Part shown: in pieces, positions 17,117 through 25,859 of the stretch
Layout: each line of letters opens with the position of its first letter
Position numbering within the stretch: position 1 is the stretch's first letter
DNA from: a virus
Length of the DNA: 62,238 nt
Virus record (IMG/VR): IMGVR_UViG_3300042541_000169
Span: 1 to 62,238 of that record
Reading direction: 5' to 3' (one strand)
The notes under the pieces: model-generated
Told to the model about the DNA's origin: nothing
The model's input: only the letters and a program-made list of their open reading frames with translations
Database searches by the model: none
Program-made: the position numbers and the translations under genes

Positions 17117-19943
17117 GGGTAGGGGTTTCTGCTTCTGGATCAAGCTCAGTTGCAATCGTGCAATCAATCACAAGAGCGAATACTGAAGGCGTAGTAATGT
17201 CCGAACCTTTAGATAAGCTCTTCTTAATAATGCCTGTAGTAATCTTTTCCTTCTGTAGCTCAGAACATAACATCTTATACGATATTTGGTTCTCGCTGCA
17301 CCACTCTCGCAATGCCTTAGAAGAAATGAAGAGTAACTTTTTGTCTGGCTCGTAGCGAGTCATCAACTCTCCACGAGGTTCTCGGATTGGCGCTTCGGTT
17401 AACCCAGAGCGTTTGTCTATGTTGCTGTTAACGATCAGCATGTTGTTATTCTTTTCGTTTAAGAACATACCAATACGGCTCAAAGGGGTCATGCTGTCAG
17501 AGCGCACTTCAACCCGCATATTGCTCATAGTCTCCACTGCCCATTCATAAACTTTTGCTACGTCGATGTCGTGCAATCCTAGCTTCTTAGTAATAATCCC
17601 TGAGGTGATGGCGCATGCCGCTGTTGCCGACCAGAACCGTTCACGCTGCGTAAATCCTGCTGCTATATCCAACTTACGCTGAACCTTTTCTAAAAGGCGC
17701 TGCACTTCAGGCAAGTTAGAAATTACATAGCGGATGAAGATTTCTCCGGCTACACCATAGTTCTCGTACATGGGGTTAAACATCGCGTCCGACTCAGCCT
17801 TACTCAAGCTGTCGTTCTTGGCAACTGCAAACTCCAGTACCCGCATCAGTTCGCCCTCTGGAAAATCTTTAAGGTTGTACAACTGATCGTACAAACTCTT
17901 GTTGCCTGATGTAATCGCAATCAAATACCAACGCAATGAATTGCTACGTTCAGCATTAGACTGTGACTGCATCCGGTTACGACCCCGACCGTGCGTGATA
18001 GCGTAAGCCATTGCACTGACTTCCTCGTCACTCATGTTGGTCAACTCGTCAATGGTAGGAGGCAGATTACCAAGCACTGAGATGCGGTGCATACGCGCCA
18101 AGTATTTATCTTCTTGATTTAGCAGCGGCTCAAGAGGGCGACCCCAAATGCTGTTCACCACAAGTTGAATCGTAGTCTTACCAACGCCGCTACCGTTATT
18201 TGTCAGATGAATGATCGCGCCGTTCAACTTCGTAAATTTATACAACGCTGACCCAAACCCTGCGAACATGGTGAAAGCACGGACTTCATTGCCTTTTGCT
18301 GCGTAGATATTCGCAACTTTTTTCCACTCAGCAACTACGCCTTTCTTTGTGTAGTAACTAGCAGTCTCGGCAGTAGAAGAAGACGATGGGCTGTAGTTAA
18401 CACCCGTCGCAGTAATCTCACGATTACCAACGATAAACTTAGTATCATCCTCGTGCCAACCAAATTGTTGCCGTGCTTTTTCAGCTTCAGACACGTGCTG
18501 TAATTCTTGTACCCATTTGGTGATATATCCCATGATTGAATCCAATCGTTTGTTATAGGCTGCAACGCCCTGATACGCTAATACTTCCCGTAACCTGTCC
18601 TTTGATAAGACGCTTGCTAATGGCGCAGAGAATTCACGAATGCCGTCTTTAGGCATATGAAGACGCATCCACAACGACTCCCCGTCTTCAGGGTCGGTCA
18701 ATCGCTTTACAACATAGAAGTCATACTCGTAGACCAACTCGTCTTTCGCATCTTCGCCCTTCTCATCTTTACCCCAACCACGTTTGTACACACCACCATT
18801 CTTTCCACGAAAGTACGGAAACGGGTACTCCGGGATTTCTACTGTAACGTCTTCCTCCAACACAGCATTACGCATCACAACAATATTGTCTTCTGCTTTA
18901 GCTTCAGCAATACGTGATCCTATTTGTATAGGTGATGTGATCTTGCCTTTGTGTACGCAGTCTTGGCATGGGGCTGCATTGATGCTTGCAAACGTAGCGC
19001 ACTTATACGGCTTATCACGTAACGCGTTTGCTTTATTAAACGTCTCATGTGGGTCGTACTCAGAATGCTGATTGGACAGTTTATGTATAGATGTTTCACC
19101 GTCCTCACAATTGATCGCAATAGATAATCCGGCTCTCCACAGCGGCTCTTCCACAGTCTCTTGCTCTTTATAAATTCTGAGCAACTGCGCACATCCTTCG
19201 CCCTCGGCACTCTTACGCATGATCGTAGTAAAGCGCGAGATGCTGTTGCCCATCAAAGCGCGGGTTGTTGCATCTATTGGACGGCGGGTCGGGGCTTCTG
19301 CACCAAACAAGCCAGTAGGCTCATCGGGTTCCTCTTCAGCGCCTATCAACATCTTGAAACGTGAGAAGTCAGTAGGCTGCGATTCCACCAACATAGTGAC
19401 TTGCTTCGGTGGGCTGTCTTTAAAATTTAATGTGTCAGGTATACGCAGAATACGGGCAGCGTCTGCGGTAACGGTGGGGTCAGCATGCAGACCATGGGAG
19501 GCAGCGAACTTCTTTAATACTTCTGCCGTTGGCTTCCAATCGTTGTAGCTGATCGTTGTCGTCAACGCCCAATAGACATGTATGCCACGCCCTGAATTGA
19601 TGATAGTGGGTCGAGGTAATCCCGTTGCTTTGACAAATTGTCTGAGAGCATCTAGTGCGGATGCTTGGGTATCGTATGGTTTGTTTTCTCCGCAATCAAG
19701 ATCAAGCCAAAAGGCTTTGAACCATTTCGCGTTCTTTGCTGTGCGACCTTCGGTCTCTAATAGGTATTTGGCGCATCCAAAATACGCGTCGTACCCCTGC
19801 GAAACTAAGCCGTCAACTACACCATCAATCTCATCAATCGTCTCTACAAATGTTTGCCTCGGCGCACCTTTCTTCAATCCAACCACACAGTACAAACCTT
19901 CGTCGGCAAGTACAGAGGCAAGAAAGGTATTCCGTGTTGTCAT
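17100..19943 (-). CDS. Primase-helicase (AEP/prim-pol-like primase fused to DUF927/SF3-like ATPase)
   Basis: A 947-residue replication protein. Residues 1-200 show archaeo-eukaryotic primase signatures: WLDLD (Asp81, Asp83), SGRGIHVYW (117-125) and RILRIPDTLNFK (174-185). A Cys cluster follows (C325, C336, C339). The C-terminal ATPase has Walker A GSGVGKTT (594-601) and a Walker B-like TIDEL (640-644). It would unwind and prime phage DNA for the polymerase encoded at 25846-27666. The gene lies downstream of a hairpin terminator (19962-20007), so readthrough or a local promoter may set its level. Confidence 0.85.
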   Translation of the reverse strand: MTTRNTFLASVLADEGLYCVVGLKKGAPRQTFVETIDEIDGVVDGLVSQGYDAYFGCAKYLLETEGRTAKNAKWFKAFWLDLDCGENKPYDTQASALDALRQFVKATGLPRPTIINSGRGIHVYWALTTTISYNDWKPTAEVLKKFAASHGLHADPTVTADAARILRIPDTLNFKDSPPKQVTMLVESQPTDFSRFKMLIGAEEEPDEPTGLFGAEAPTRRPIDATTRALMGNSISRFTTIMRKSAEGEGCAQLLRIYKEQETVEEPLWRAGLSIAINCEDGETSIHKLSNQHSEYDPHETFNKANALRDKPYKCATFASINAAPCQDCVHKGKITSPIQIGSRIAEAKAEDNIVVMRNAVLEEDVTVEIPEYPFPYFRGKNGGVYKRGWGKDEKGEDAKDELVYEYDFYVVKRLTDPEDGESLWMRLHMPKDGIREFSAPLASVLSKDRLREVLAYQGVAAYNKRLDSIMGYITKWVQELQHVSEAEKARQQFGWHEDDTKFIVGNREITATGVNYSPSSSSTAETASYYTKKGVVAEWKKVANIYAAKGNEVRAFTMFAGFGSALYKFTKLNGAIIHLTNNGSGVGKTTIQLVVNSIWGRPLEPLLNQEDKYLARMHRISVLGNLPPTIDELTNMSDEEVSAMAYAITHGRGRNRMQSQSNAERSNSLRWYLIAITSGNKSLYDQLYNLKDFPEGELMRVLEFAVAKNDSLSKAESDAMFNPMYENYGVAGEIFIRYVISNLPEVQRLLEKVQRKLDIAAGFTQRERFWSATAACAITSGIITKKLGLHDIDVAKVYEWAVETMSNMRVEVRSDSMTPLSRIGMFLNEKNNNMLIVNSNIDKRSGLTEAPIREPRGELMTRYEPDKKLLFISSKALREWCSENQISYKMLCSELQKEKITTGIIKKSLSKGSDITTPSVFALVIDCTIATELDPEAETPTHDNIG

Positions 19944-19961
19944 TATTCGCTCTTTTTTTAG

Positions 19962-20007
19962 ACAAAAACACCCTTGGGTCTACTGGCGATAGACCTTCAG
20001 GAAGGGT
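19962..20007 (-). terminator. Nested hairpin terminator or attenuator before the primase gene
   Basis: An outer stem ACCCTT/AAGGGT and an inner stem GGTCTA/TAGACC form one long interrupted hairpin, followed on the minus strand by GTTTTTGT. It lies between the HTH gene and the primase gene and could reduce primase transcription. Confidence 0.6.
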
Positions 20008-20009
20008 AA

Positions 20010-20264
20010 TTAGGATTTAGCAGTGGCGGCTAGACGTGCAAGCAATGCCCATAATACTTCGCGTTTACTTGGATGCGGTAGGGATTTTCCCAGAAACCAC
20101 ATATAAACAGCGGGGCGTGATACGCCAATATATTCTGCTACATCCTGTACGGGAATGTCTCGTTCAATGCAAACGCGCCCAAGTTGCACACCCACATGAA
20201 ATGGGTCTGCCGTTTTGTTCGCTTCTACAAATTTACGGGAGTAACCTTTGTTGGTCGTTTTCAT
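20010..20264 (-). CDS. Cro/CI-type HTH protein (84 aa)
   Basis: A likely helix-turn-helix is at residues 38-60: VQDVAEYIGVSRPAVYMWFLG, with the usual Ala/Gly turn and recognition helix. The rest is short and basic. The gene overlaps its upstream neighbour by 32 bases, so translation is probably coupled. It may be a repressor of early promoters or act on the palindromic sites at 33-38 kb. Nothing in the sequence ties it to a specific operator. Confidence 0.65.
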   Translation of the reverse strand: MKTTNKGYSRKFVEANKTADPFHVGVQLGRVCIERDIPVQDVAEYIGVSRPAVYMWFLGKSLPHPSKREVLWALLARLAATAKS

Positions 20265-20574
20265 TTTTAGTAGCTGCTTTCATTACACGTTGGCTACGGC
20301 CAGAACGAGCTTGACGTTTTTCACCGGTATCAATTACCCAACCCTTACGGATTAGGGGCGCATAGCGGGGGCTAATTGTTTGAATGCCATACTGCGGCAA
20401 CATACGTACAACGTCGTCCCCAATACAACCATTGGGAAACATTCTGATGACATCGTAAACAACAGACTCCATCGCGTTTGTATCTATTGAATCAGCAGCT
20501 TCGTGACTTGTTTCAGGGTCAGTGTTACGCGCCAATCCGGGAAACGGGTTTAGCGGGAAAAAATCATTGTCCAT
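20233..20574 (-). CDS. Probable winged-helix-like small protein (113 aa)
   Basis: The start is the ATG at 20574, 8 bases after a GGAG. The product has NTDPETSHEAADSI near residue 20, a motif common in small phage proteins, followed by a predicted helical segment and RKGWVIDTGEKRQARSGRSQ, which resembles the wing and basic tail of winged-helix proteins. A DNA-binding role is plausible. It sits between the SSB-like gene and the HTH gene in the recombination/replication operon. Confidence 0.5.
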   Translation of the reverse strand: MDNDFFPLNPFPGLARNTDPETSHEAADSIDTNAMESVVYDVIRMFPNGCIGDDVVRMLPQYGIQTISPRYAPLIRKGWVIDTGEKRQARSGRSQRVMKAATKNENDQQRLLP

Positions 20575-20658
20575 ATTAATCTCCAAAAAAGGTGGGGTAC
20601 TCGCTGCACTGCCTTTGCATTTCAGCTAACTGGTCAGCATCCGCTTTCCCCCGTAAAC

Positions 20659-21612
20659 TTATTCTGCTTCTGCCCAATCGTCCAAGATGTCAGCCACATC
20701 TTTTGGTGCGGCTTTCTTAACGCGTTTGGTTGGCTCTGCTGTATCTTCAACAGCTTCAGCCTCTACCTTACGTTGCTCTTTGCGGCCAGCAGTAATTTTG
20801 TAAGCCATTTCGGGAGTGATGGTAATACCCGTAACCTCATCTACAACCTCATCTACAACAGTAGGTGCAGATATAGCTTTCGTGCCATCGACCATGGCAA
20901 CAGTAGATTGAGTAGCAGCTTTAGCTTCAGCGGACTTACCCTTAACTTCAATGGTTGCCATCTCTTCGGCTTCCAGTGGGCGCACTGCTTTGAACGTCAG
21001 GCGTGGGGTTGCACTCGCTGTATCAAAACGCATTTCGGTAACGACGGCAGTTACTGGCAGACCATGACTACCCAAGAATTTTGCATATGCTTGCAAAGGC
21101 ATTTTGCCATTCTCAACCGCACCAAAAATTGATTGGGCAGGTAACGTCAGTTGGTAAATGTCTCCACGAATATCATTCTCCAAGACAACGGCAAGGCGCT
21201 GACTGAATCGGCATGCACGTGAATCTCCTTGTCCCGAACCTTTGATGTTCTGGGCGCAGGATGCGCACTTGCTTGCCTCTGGTGCCTCGACTTTGATGTC
21301 GGGGGTGATGCCGTCGTTTGACCAACATGAGGGGGCGGTTGATTGCCCTTCTTGATAAGTACCTGCATAAAAAGTCCTTGATACATTTGCGTTCGCCGCT
21401 GCGATAACGATGTTCATTGCACGGTCTTCGTTCTGTGCAATTTCTTTACCATCAACCATCATGCGGAAGACGTTGCCCCGAATGGAGATGCGCTTGCCGC
21501 CGCCAGTACCACTGCCGCCCATGAGAGCTTTGGTCGTGGCATCAAGTTGCAGGTTTTGTAAATGGGCGGGAAGGGTATTGCCGCCTTTAGAAAATAGGGT
21601 CATTTCGCTCAT
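20659..21612 (-). CDS. Single-stranded-DNA-binding-like protein (317 aa)
   Basis: Two features suggest an SSB role: the neighbourhood (helicase, primase, polymerase) and a highly acidic C-terminal end (DVADILDDWAEAE), as phage and bacterial SSBs use to recruit partners. The core has four Cys in CW-(15+)-CASC-(15)-C spacing (about residues 93-131), a likely zinc site as in T4 gp32. Beta strands with QLTLPAQSIFG follow. The start overlaps the upstream stop (ATGA). The family is known in phages but usually unnamed, so the assignment is inferential. Confidence 0.5.
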   Translation of the reverse strand: MSEMTLFSKGGNTLPAHLQNLQLDATTKALMGGSGTGGGKRISIRGNVFRMMVDGKEIAQNEDRAMNIVIAAANANVSRTFYAGTYQEGQSTAPSCWSNDGITPDIKVEAPEASKCASCAQNIKGSGQGDSRACRFSQRLAVVLENDIRGDIYQLTLPAQSIFGAVENGKMPLQAYAKFLGSHGLPVTAVVTEMRFDTASATPRLTFKAVRPLEAEEMATIEVKGKSAEAKAATQSTVAMVDGTKAISAPTVVDEVVDEVTGITITPEMAYKITAGRKEQRKVEAEAVEDTAEPTKRVKKAAPKDVADILDDWAEAE

Positions 21613-21800
21613 TTGGTTTCTCCAGTTGTTACAGGTTTGGTTTGCATCAGGGCATCAAGGTCGGCGCGTGTAAACCGCACTTTGTTGCCAATACGAAAAT
21701 GCGGGATTTTCCCGTCACGAATCATGTTGTAGATTGTCTGGCGCGACATCCTCAACAGCTTTGCCACTTCTGGCACAGTCAATGCGTCTTCAAGTTCCAC
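21609..21800 (-). CDS. Excisionase-family HTH_17 DNA-binding protein (63 aa)
   Basis: The whole protein is one MerR-like winged helix: LTVPEVAKLLRMSRQTIYNM, then GKIPHFRIGNKVRFTRADLD. Such proteins are called excisionase-like, but they also serve as simple regulators. No integrase is present in the window, so a regulatory role in the early operon is more likely than excision. It overlaps the genes on both sides. Confidence 0.8.
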   Translation of the reverse strand: MELEDALTVPEVAKLLRMSRQTIYNMIRDGKIPHFRIGNKVRFTRADLDALMQTKPVTTGETK

Positions 21801-22197
21801 TTGTTGCTCTCCTTATGGTTACGCTATATTTGCTATCAGTGTTCATGCCGGGGGGCATGACATCTGGATTTTCTTCGAGTAGTTGCTTCATCGTGGTCTG
21901 GCTAATGCGGCGCTCTAGCAACTCAGGCATCTTGTTCTCCAAGATAAACTTGTGCATCGCCCCCCAATCGCTAGTCCAATAGCGAGTTTTCACAGAACGC
22001 ATTACCGTTCCATGCTTACTACCTAGTTTGTCGGCACCGATTTCTTTACAAAGCTGTAAGAGTTTTGACTCTACAACTTCCATCTGTGCCTTTACTAGAC
22101 CGTCCTCTTCTTCGTATTCACGTAGAAGTTCCGCCCGTTTGTCGCGCATCTTAATGTAGACGGCGACGAGCTTATCAACCGATATTGTCTCGGTCAT
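21790..22197 (-). CDS. Conserved phage protein of recombination/replication operon (135 aa)
   Basis: The N-terminal 60 residues form a charged helix (KLVAVYIKMRDKRAELLREY); the C-terminal part contains GTVMRSVKTRYWTSDW and LLEENPDVMPPGMN. This layout recurs next to single-strand-binding and helicase genes in many phages and is sometimes compared with Gam or Gp157-type proteins. I cannot assign an activity. A strong promoter lies directly upstream (22228-22255), making it the first gene of its transcript. Confidence 0.55.
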   Translation of the reverse strand: MTETISVDKLVAVYIKMRDKRAELLREYEEEDGLVKAQMEVVESKLLQLCKEIGADKLGSKHGTVMRSVKTRYWTSDWGAMHKFILENKMPELLERRISQTTMKQLLEENPDVMPPGMNTDSKYSVTIRRATSGT

Positions 22198-22227
22198 ATC
22201 ACTCTCCTTTTTGCTTTTATGGGTACG

Positions 22228-22255
22228 ATAATATATGAAAACTTTACAAAGTCAA
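22228..22255 (-). promoter_or_regulatory. Sigma-70 promoter for the 22197-20010 operon
   Basis: On the minus strand TTGACT (22250-22255) and TATTAT (22228-22233) are separated by 16 bases. The initiation site would lie about 25 bases before the start codon at 22197, with AAGGAG as the ribosome-binding site. Confidence 0.7.
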
Positions 22256-22262
22256 GTGCTAT

Positions 22263-23825
22263 TCAGCTTAATATTTCTTCATATAAATCAATCACCCGAT
22301 TATGAATATCCACCTTGTTCTCCAGCATTTTGTACATGCGTCTCTCTACCCCACTGCCTTGCAAGTGAACCACCACTGAGGGGTTTTTCTGCCCCGCTCG
22401 ATGCACCCGTGCGTTAGCTTGCAGGTAGGTTTCCACAGACATCACCGGACTCCAGTAGACAATCGTATTGGCCGCATGCAGGGTTACCCCATGTGATGCG
22501 GCTTGTGGTTGGATAACCAATACTTGCAGGTCATCCTTTGTTTGGAACCGCTCAAAGATTTCTGAACGTTTCCCCGCCGACACACCGCCATGAATGACCG
22601 CAGTCGGGTATCCGTGCTTACGTAAATCTTCTGCCACCACTTCAATCGTATGCCTGTACGGAACAAACACTAAGACTTTGTGGCTTGACTCCTCTACTAC
22701 TTCACGTAACACCGCCAGACGATTACTTGCATCGAACTGGACTACTTCACCTGTATCGGAGTATACCGCACCACCAGATAATTGTAACAGCTTATTTAAG
22801 TTAGCAGCAGCATTGACTGTTGTAATCTCCTCACCCGCTGCTTGTACTATCAAACGCTTACGTAGTAGATCATAGTACTTTTCTTGTTGCGCAGTAAGAG
22901 GTACGTCTCTCGTTACATAAGTCATTTCAGGGAGATCAAGACACTGCTCCTTGGTAAATCGTATTGCCGGTTGCAAGGCTTGGTGAACAATCTGCTCTGA
23001 GTTTACCTTCGGTACCCACTTAAACTGGGTTAGCTTGTGCATCACTTGATCCCGAAAGCCCCCATAAAAGCGCGGTACGTTCTCTGGGTTTACTAACTTG
23101 GCGATCCCGTAGGCATCTACTGGCGACTGAGAGGCGGGTGTACCCGTGAGCATCCACAGCCATGTGTGCGGCTTGATCAGGTTGTTCAACACCTTCCAAC
23201 GTTTTGTGGTTGGGTTCTTGTAGGCATTCGCTTCGTCAATTACGATCAGGTCAAACTTCCCCTTGGCTACTGCCTCTTGCACAATCTCTAAGCCGTCGTA
23301 GTTGATGATCACAAACTCTGCATCCCCTGCAATGATGTCTCGACGCTTCTCAGCCCTACCATAGGCAACGTCCACCTTGCGGTGCATTGCGAATTTAAAC
23401 AAGTCATTGCGCCATGCTGAGTCCATGATGGACAGTGGGCAGATAACCAGTACCCGCTTGATGATGCGCTTTGACAGTAGATAGTCCGCTGCCCATATCA
23501 CAGAGGCAGTCTTACCAGTGCCTTGCTCGTTAAAACAGAACGAACGTCGGTGCATCGTTAAGAAAGACGAGGTAACTTTTTGATGGGCGAAAGGTTTATG
23601 TAAACCGGGCCACTTGTATGTAGCGTTAATAGGGGAAGGTATATCTTTAAACTTCAGGTTTTTTAGAACAATCGCTTCTTCCAAATCCCAGTTGACTAGC
23701 ACCTGCGCTACTAGCCCATCATCTGACAACACCTTGCTCTTAGGTATCACCGTAGTAATTCTGTCTGGGTTGCGTACCTTAAATAGCAACGCTTTATTCT
23801 CAATGATCTGCACGTTATTCTCCAT
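22263..23825 (-). CDS. SNF2-family (SF2) helicase / DNA translocase
   Basis: A 520-residue protein. Walker A is NEQGTGKT (99-106), the Walker B box is DEAN (197-200), motif III is LTGTPASQSP, and the C-terminal motif VI is QANARVHRAGQ, diagnostic of SNF2-type ATPases. It lacks extra domains and is near the minimum length. Phage relatives are thought to remodel replication forks or strip proteins from DNA. The leader upstream is unusually structured, and the AGG that would serve as ribosome-binding site lies inside a hairpin. Confidence 0.85.
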   Translation of the reverse strand: MENNVQIIENKALLFKVRNPDRITTVIPKSKVLSDDGLVAQVLVNWDLEEAIVLKNLKFKDIPSPINATYKWPGLHKPFAHQKVTSSFLTMHRRSFCFNEQGTGKTASVIWAADYLLSKRIIKRVLVICPLSIMDSAWRNDLFKFAMHRKVDVAYGRAEKRRDIIAGDAEFVIINYDGLEIVQEAVAKGKFDLIVIDEANAYKNPTTKRWKVLNNLIKPHTWLWMLTGTPASQSPVDAYGIAKLVNPENVPRFYGGFRDQVMHKLTQFKWVPKVNSEQIVHQALQPAIRFTKEQCLDLPEMTYVTRDVPLTAQQEKYYDLLRKRLIVQAAGEEITTVNAAANLNKLLQLSGGAVYSDTGEVVQFDASNRLAVLREVVEESSHKVLVFVPYRHTIEVVAEDLRKHGYPTAVIHGGVSAGKRSEIFERFQTKDDLQVLVIQPQAASHGVTLHAANTIVYWSPVMSVETYLQANARVHRAGQKNPSVVVHLQGSGVERRMYKMLENKVDIHNRVIDLYEEILS

Positions 23826-23833
23826 GGCAAAGT

Positions 23834-24019
23834 AGCCTGAACACGGTGTGTGTCAGGCTTTTATTAGTGACGGGGTTTCCACCCGTCCCCTCTTCGTTTT
23901 TGCGTCTGCGAGTCCAAGACGGTTAGTTCCCCGCTGAAAGTGTAACGCGGTGCTAACTGGTATGGTTATGTAAAGTCTTACAACCCTGTCTGCTACTACT
24001 CATACCTAACCTCGCAGAC
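23834..24019 (-). ncRNA. Candidate structured RNA / leader of the SNF2 gene
   Basis: This 208-base gap has no credible gene but several perfect helices on the minus strand: an outer 9-bp stem (24011-24019 with 23904-23912), an arm GGTATG/CATACC (24001-24006 with 23959-23964), and an arm GTTAG/CTAAC (23953-23957 with 23922-23926) capped by CCGC/GCGG. Hairpins at 23869-23887 and 23834-23859 follow. A second GGTTAG at 24006-24011 could pair with the same CTAACC, giving two exclusive folds. It may be a riboswitch-like leader or an independent RNA. No known family is recognised. Confidence 0.4.
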
Positions 24020-24033
24020 ACATCATGAACACG

Positions 24034-24354
24034 TCACGATTTTTTACGTTCTCTTGCGCTAGTCTCAGACACTACCTTGTGGTTCGACCCGCGCTTAAAC
24101 GATCTGTTTGCCGATGCGCTCTCAACACGCACACCGTTCTTATTAGTGCCACCTTTGGACAGGGCTTTGACGTGGGCAACATCTTTACCTTCACGCGCAT
24201 CAGCTTTACCGTTTCCGTTTGCGTCTCTACCTTTTTTGTCGAGTGCTCGACGCGCACGTTGCCGTTCCATCCGTGCCTCATGGGCACCGGGGCGATTCTT
24301 CTCTAGTTCTACTTCACGCTTGACGTTTCGGTCAGCGGGGTTTTTGTATGGCAT
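24034..24354 (-). CDS. HNH-like small protein (106 aa)
   Basis: The ATG at 24354 begins MPYKNPADRNVKRE, typical of this phage family; an upstream in-frame ATG would overlap the nuclease gene. The protein is very basic. Near the end DVAHVKALSKGGTNKNGVR followed by ESASANRSFKR resembles the HNH pattern (His, Asn, His-like), but the first catalytic His pair is not fully canonical. It could be a nicking or packaging-associated endonuclease, or an inactive DNA-binding derivative. Confidence 0.55.
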   Translation of the reverse strand: MPYKNPADRNVKREVELEKNRPGAHEARMERQRARRALDKKGRDANGNGKADAREGKDVAHVKALSKGGTNKNGVRVESASANRSFKRGSNHKVVSETSARERKKS

Positions 24355-24355
24355 A

Positions 24356-25045
24356 TCAGTTCCTTCCGTTATGACTACATTCTGATACAGGGCACCATGC
24401 TTTGCAAGTGAAGTTCTTCTTAGGATTAAACACCCCAGTTTCATAGGCGGTTTCACGTGAAACTAATAGTTCATCTAGCTTTGCAAAAATGTCAAACTTT
24501 CTATGGACGGTGAAATCTATTGGGATGAAATCTTTGCAAACCACAAACAACAACCCCGCCCGTATGAATTCAATCTGAGGGAAATGCACGAACACACACG
24601 CCGCCATCAAGGCAAGCTGCTTCGGATCAGCATATCGGCTGCTCTTACCAGTCTTATAGTCAATGATGCGGGCTTCTTTCTTTTCATTATCAATGATCAA
24701 CAGGTCGGCAATACCTCTATACCAAACGTCTTCATCAGAGAATCCACAAGGCTCAAAGCGCCCATCTACTTTCTTCAGCCCCATCTTATACTCACAAATC
24801 TTTTCCCCCCGAATCTTCATTAGCTTCTCTAAGAATGGTTCCATGTACTTATACTGCGGGGGAATTGGTTTGCCATCACGCACGTATTCTTCGGCAGCAG
24901 TGTGCACAACAGTACCGTATAACATTGCTTCACTTTCAGGCTCTGTAATATCTTTCAATACCTTCAAGTGATAATATTTTTTAGGGCACTGTTCAAACAA
25001 CGTAATGCCTGAATAACTCCATGCGGGTGCCTTACTTTTTTGCAT
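24356..25045 (-). CDS. PD-(D/E)XK exonuclease, Cas4/RecB-like with Fe-S-type cysteines
   Basis: The nuclease core is visible: GIAD (Asp114), IIDYKTGK (Asp129, Lys131) and motif QLALMA (Gln143). Four Cys are placed as in Cas4 and AddB, one near the N-terminus (Cys20 in FEQCPKKY) and three at the end (Cys214, Cys218, Cys223 in [10 protein letters not shown]), predicting a 4Fe-4S cluster that closes the fold. The role would be processing of DNA ends in recombination or replication. It overlaps the sigma-like gene by 14 bases. Confidence 0.8.
   Translation of the reverse strand: MQKSKAPAWSYSGITLFEQCPKKYYHLKVLKDITEPESEAMLYGTVVHTAAEEYVRDGKPIPPQYKYMEPFLEKLMKIRGEKICEYKMGLKKVDGRFEPCGFSDEDVWYRGIADLLIIDNEKKEARIIDYKTGKSSRYADPKQLALMAACVFVHFPQIEFIRAGLLFVVCKDFIPIDFTVHRKFDIFAKLDELLVSRETAYETGVFNPKKNFTCKAWCPVSECSHNGRN
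24450..24463. other. parS-like palindrome inside the nuclease gene
   Basis: GTTTCACGTGAAAC is an exact match to the 14-base core of the bacterial chromosomal parS site (consensus TGTTTCACGTGAAACA). It encodes part of a Val-Ser-Arg-Glu-Thr stretch, so coincidence is possible, but a chance exact match in a genome of this size is rare. Confidence 0.45.
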
Positions 25046-25859
25046 ACATCTCCCAAACTTTGTCTGCGTTGTAACCCCAAATATCTTTCACAATACTTTT
25101 CAACTCTTGATACATCTCAGGTTTTGCTGTCTCCAAATGTTTTACCCAATCAGCATCGGACACCATCGGTTTAATTTCTTCCCACTTCGCACGTAACCTT
25201 CGATCTTCGTTGCTTACCCTTTCCCTCTCTTGCTGCTCGTATTCTTTCCGTTTCAGCATGTCCTCTTGCCGCTTCAGTGCATTGCGTACCCTTTGGTCTT
25301 CCTTGTATATGTTGTATTCTTTCCGTCTCAGTGCCTCTATCTCGTCTCTCAACCTTGCTCTCTCACGTGTTTCTGCCCACGCCGCTTGTGCTTTTTCATG
25401 CTCAGTTTTTTCTTCTTTTGTATCTAACATACCGAGCATTTTTCTAAACACATCAGCACGTGAGGGGTGCCGCAACTTACGTAACGCTTTGGATTCAATC
25501 TGCCGAATGCGTTCACGGGTCACATCAAACATAACCCCAACTTCTTCCAGTGTGTAGTCTTGGGGAAGCCCAATCCCAAACCGTACAAACAATACTTTAG
25601 CTTCTCTTGGAGTTAGACTTCCCAACACCTCCCCAACAACACCAACCATTTCTTTCTTAAACAACTCTTCTTCAGGGCTAACACACTCTTGATATTCAGT
25701 CGGAGGGCATGGCAACTCGGGTAACATCGAGTCTTCTTTGTATCCGTATGTGTAATATGTAAGGCGTAGTTCCTCACTCGCACCTACAAGGGTACCGTAA
25801 GGTATGGTCTGCCCTTTTAATGTTTTGCCGTATGGTCTTGGGGTACTAGCAATCGCCAT
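25032..25859 (-). CDS. Sigma-70 region 4 protein with charged coiled-coil tail (275 aa)
   Basis: The ATG at 25859 follows GGGAG at a good distance. Residues 80-150 match sigma region 4 closely: [23 protein letters not shown] and [20 protein letters not shown], the -35-binding helix-turn-helix. Regions 1-3, including the -10-binding region 2, are absent. The remaining 120 residues are highly charged and likely form a long coiled coil. It could bind host RNA polymerase beta flap or DNA as a co-sigma and redirect transcription to late promoters; this is inference. It is encoded just after the polymerase gene (14-base overlap). Confidence 0.8.
   Translation of the reverse strand: MAIASTPRPYGKTLKGQTIPYGTLVGASEELRLTYYTYGYKEDSMLPELPCPPTEYQECVSPEEELFKKEMVGVVGEVLGSLTPREAKVLFVRFGIGLPQDYTLEEVGVMFDVTRERIRQIESKALRKLRHPSRADVFRKMLGMLDTKEEKTEHEKAQAAWAETRERARLRDEIEALRRKEYNIYKEDQRVRNALKRQEDMLKRKEYEQQERERVSNEDRRLRAKWEEIKPMVSDADWVKHLETAKPEMYQELKSIVKDIWGYNADKVWEMYAKK

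Noticed and set aside
21609-21800. Evidence for a temperate life style from the excisionase-like gene
   Set aside because: No integrase or attachment site was found; this fold is also a common simple regulator.
23834-23859. Hairpin plus TTTTATT as a plus-strand terminator
   Set aside because: No plus-strand gene leads into it; on the transcribed minus strand it lies in the SNF2 leader.
23904-24019. tRNA or tmRNA gene in the structured gap
   Set aside because: No T-arm GTTCRA-type loop, anticodon arm or CCA end fits the helices seen.
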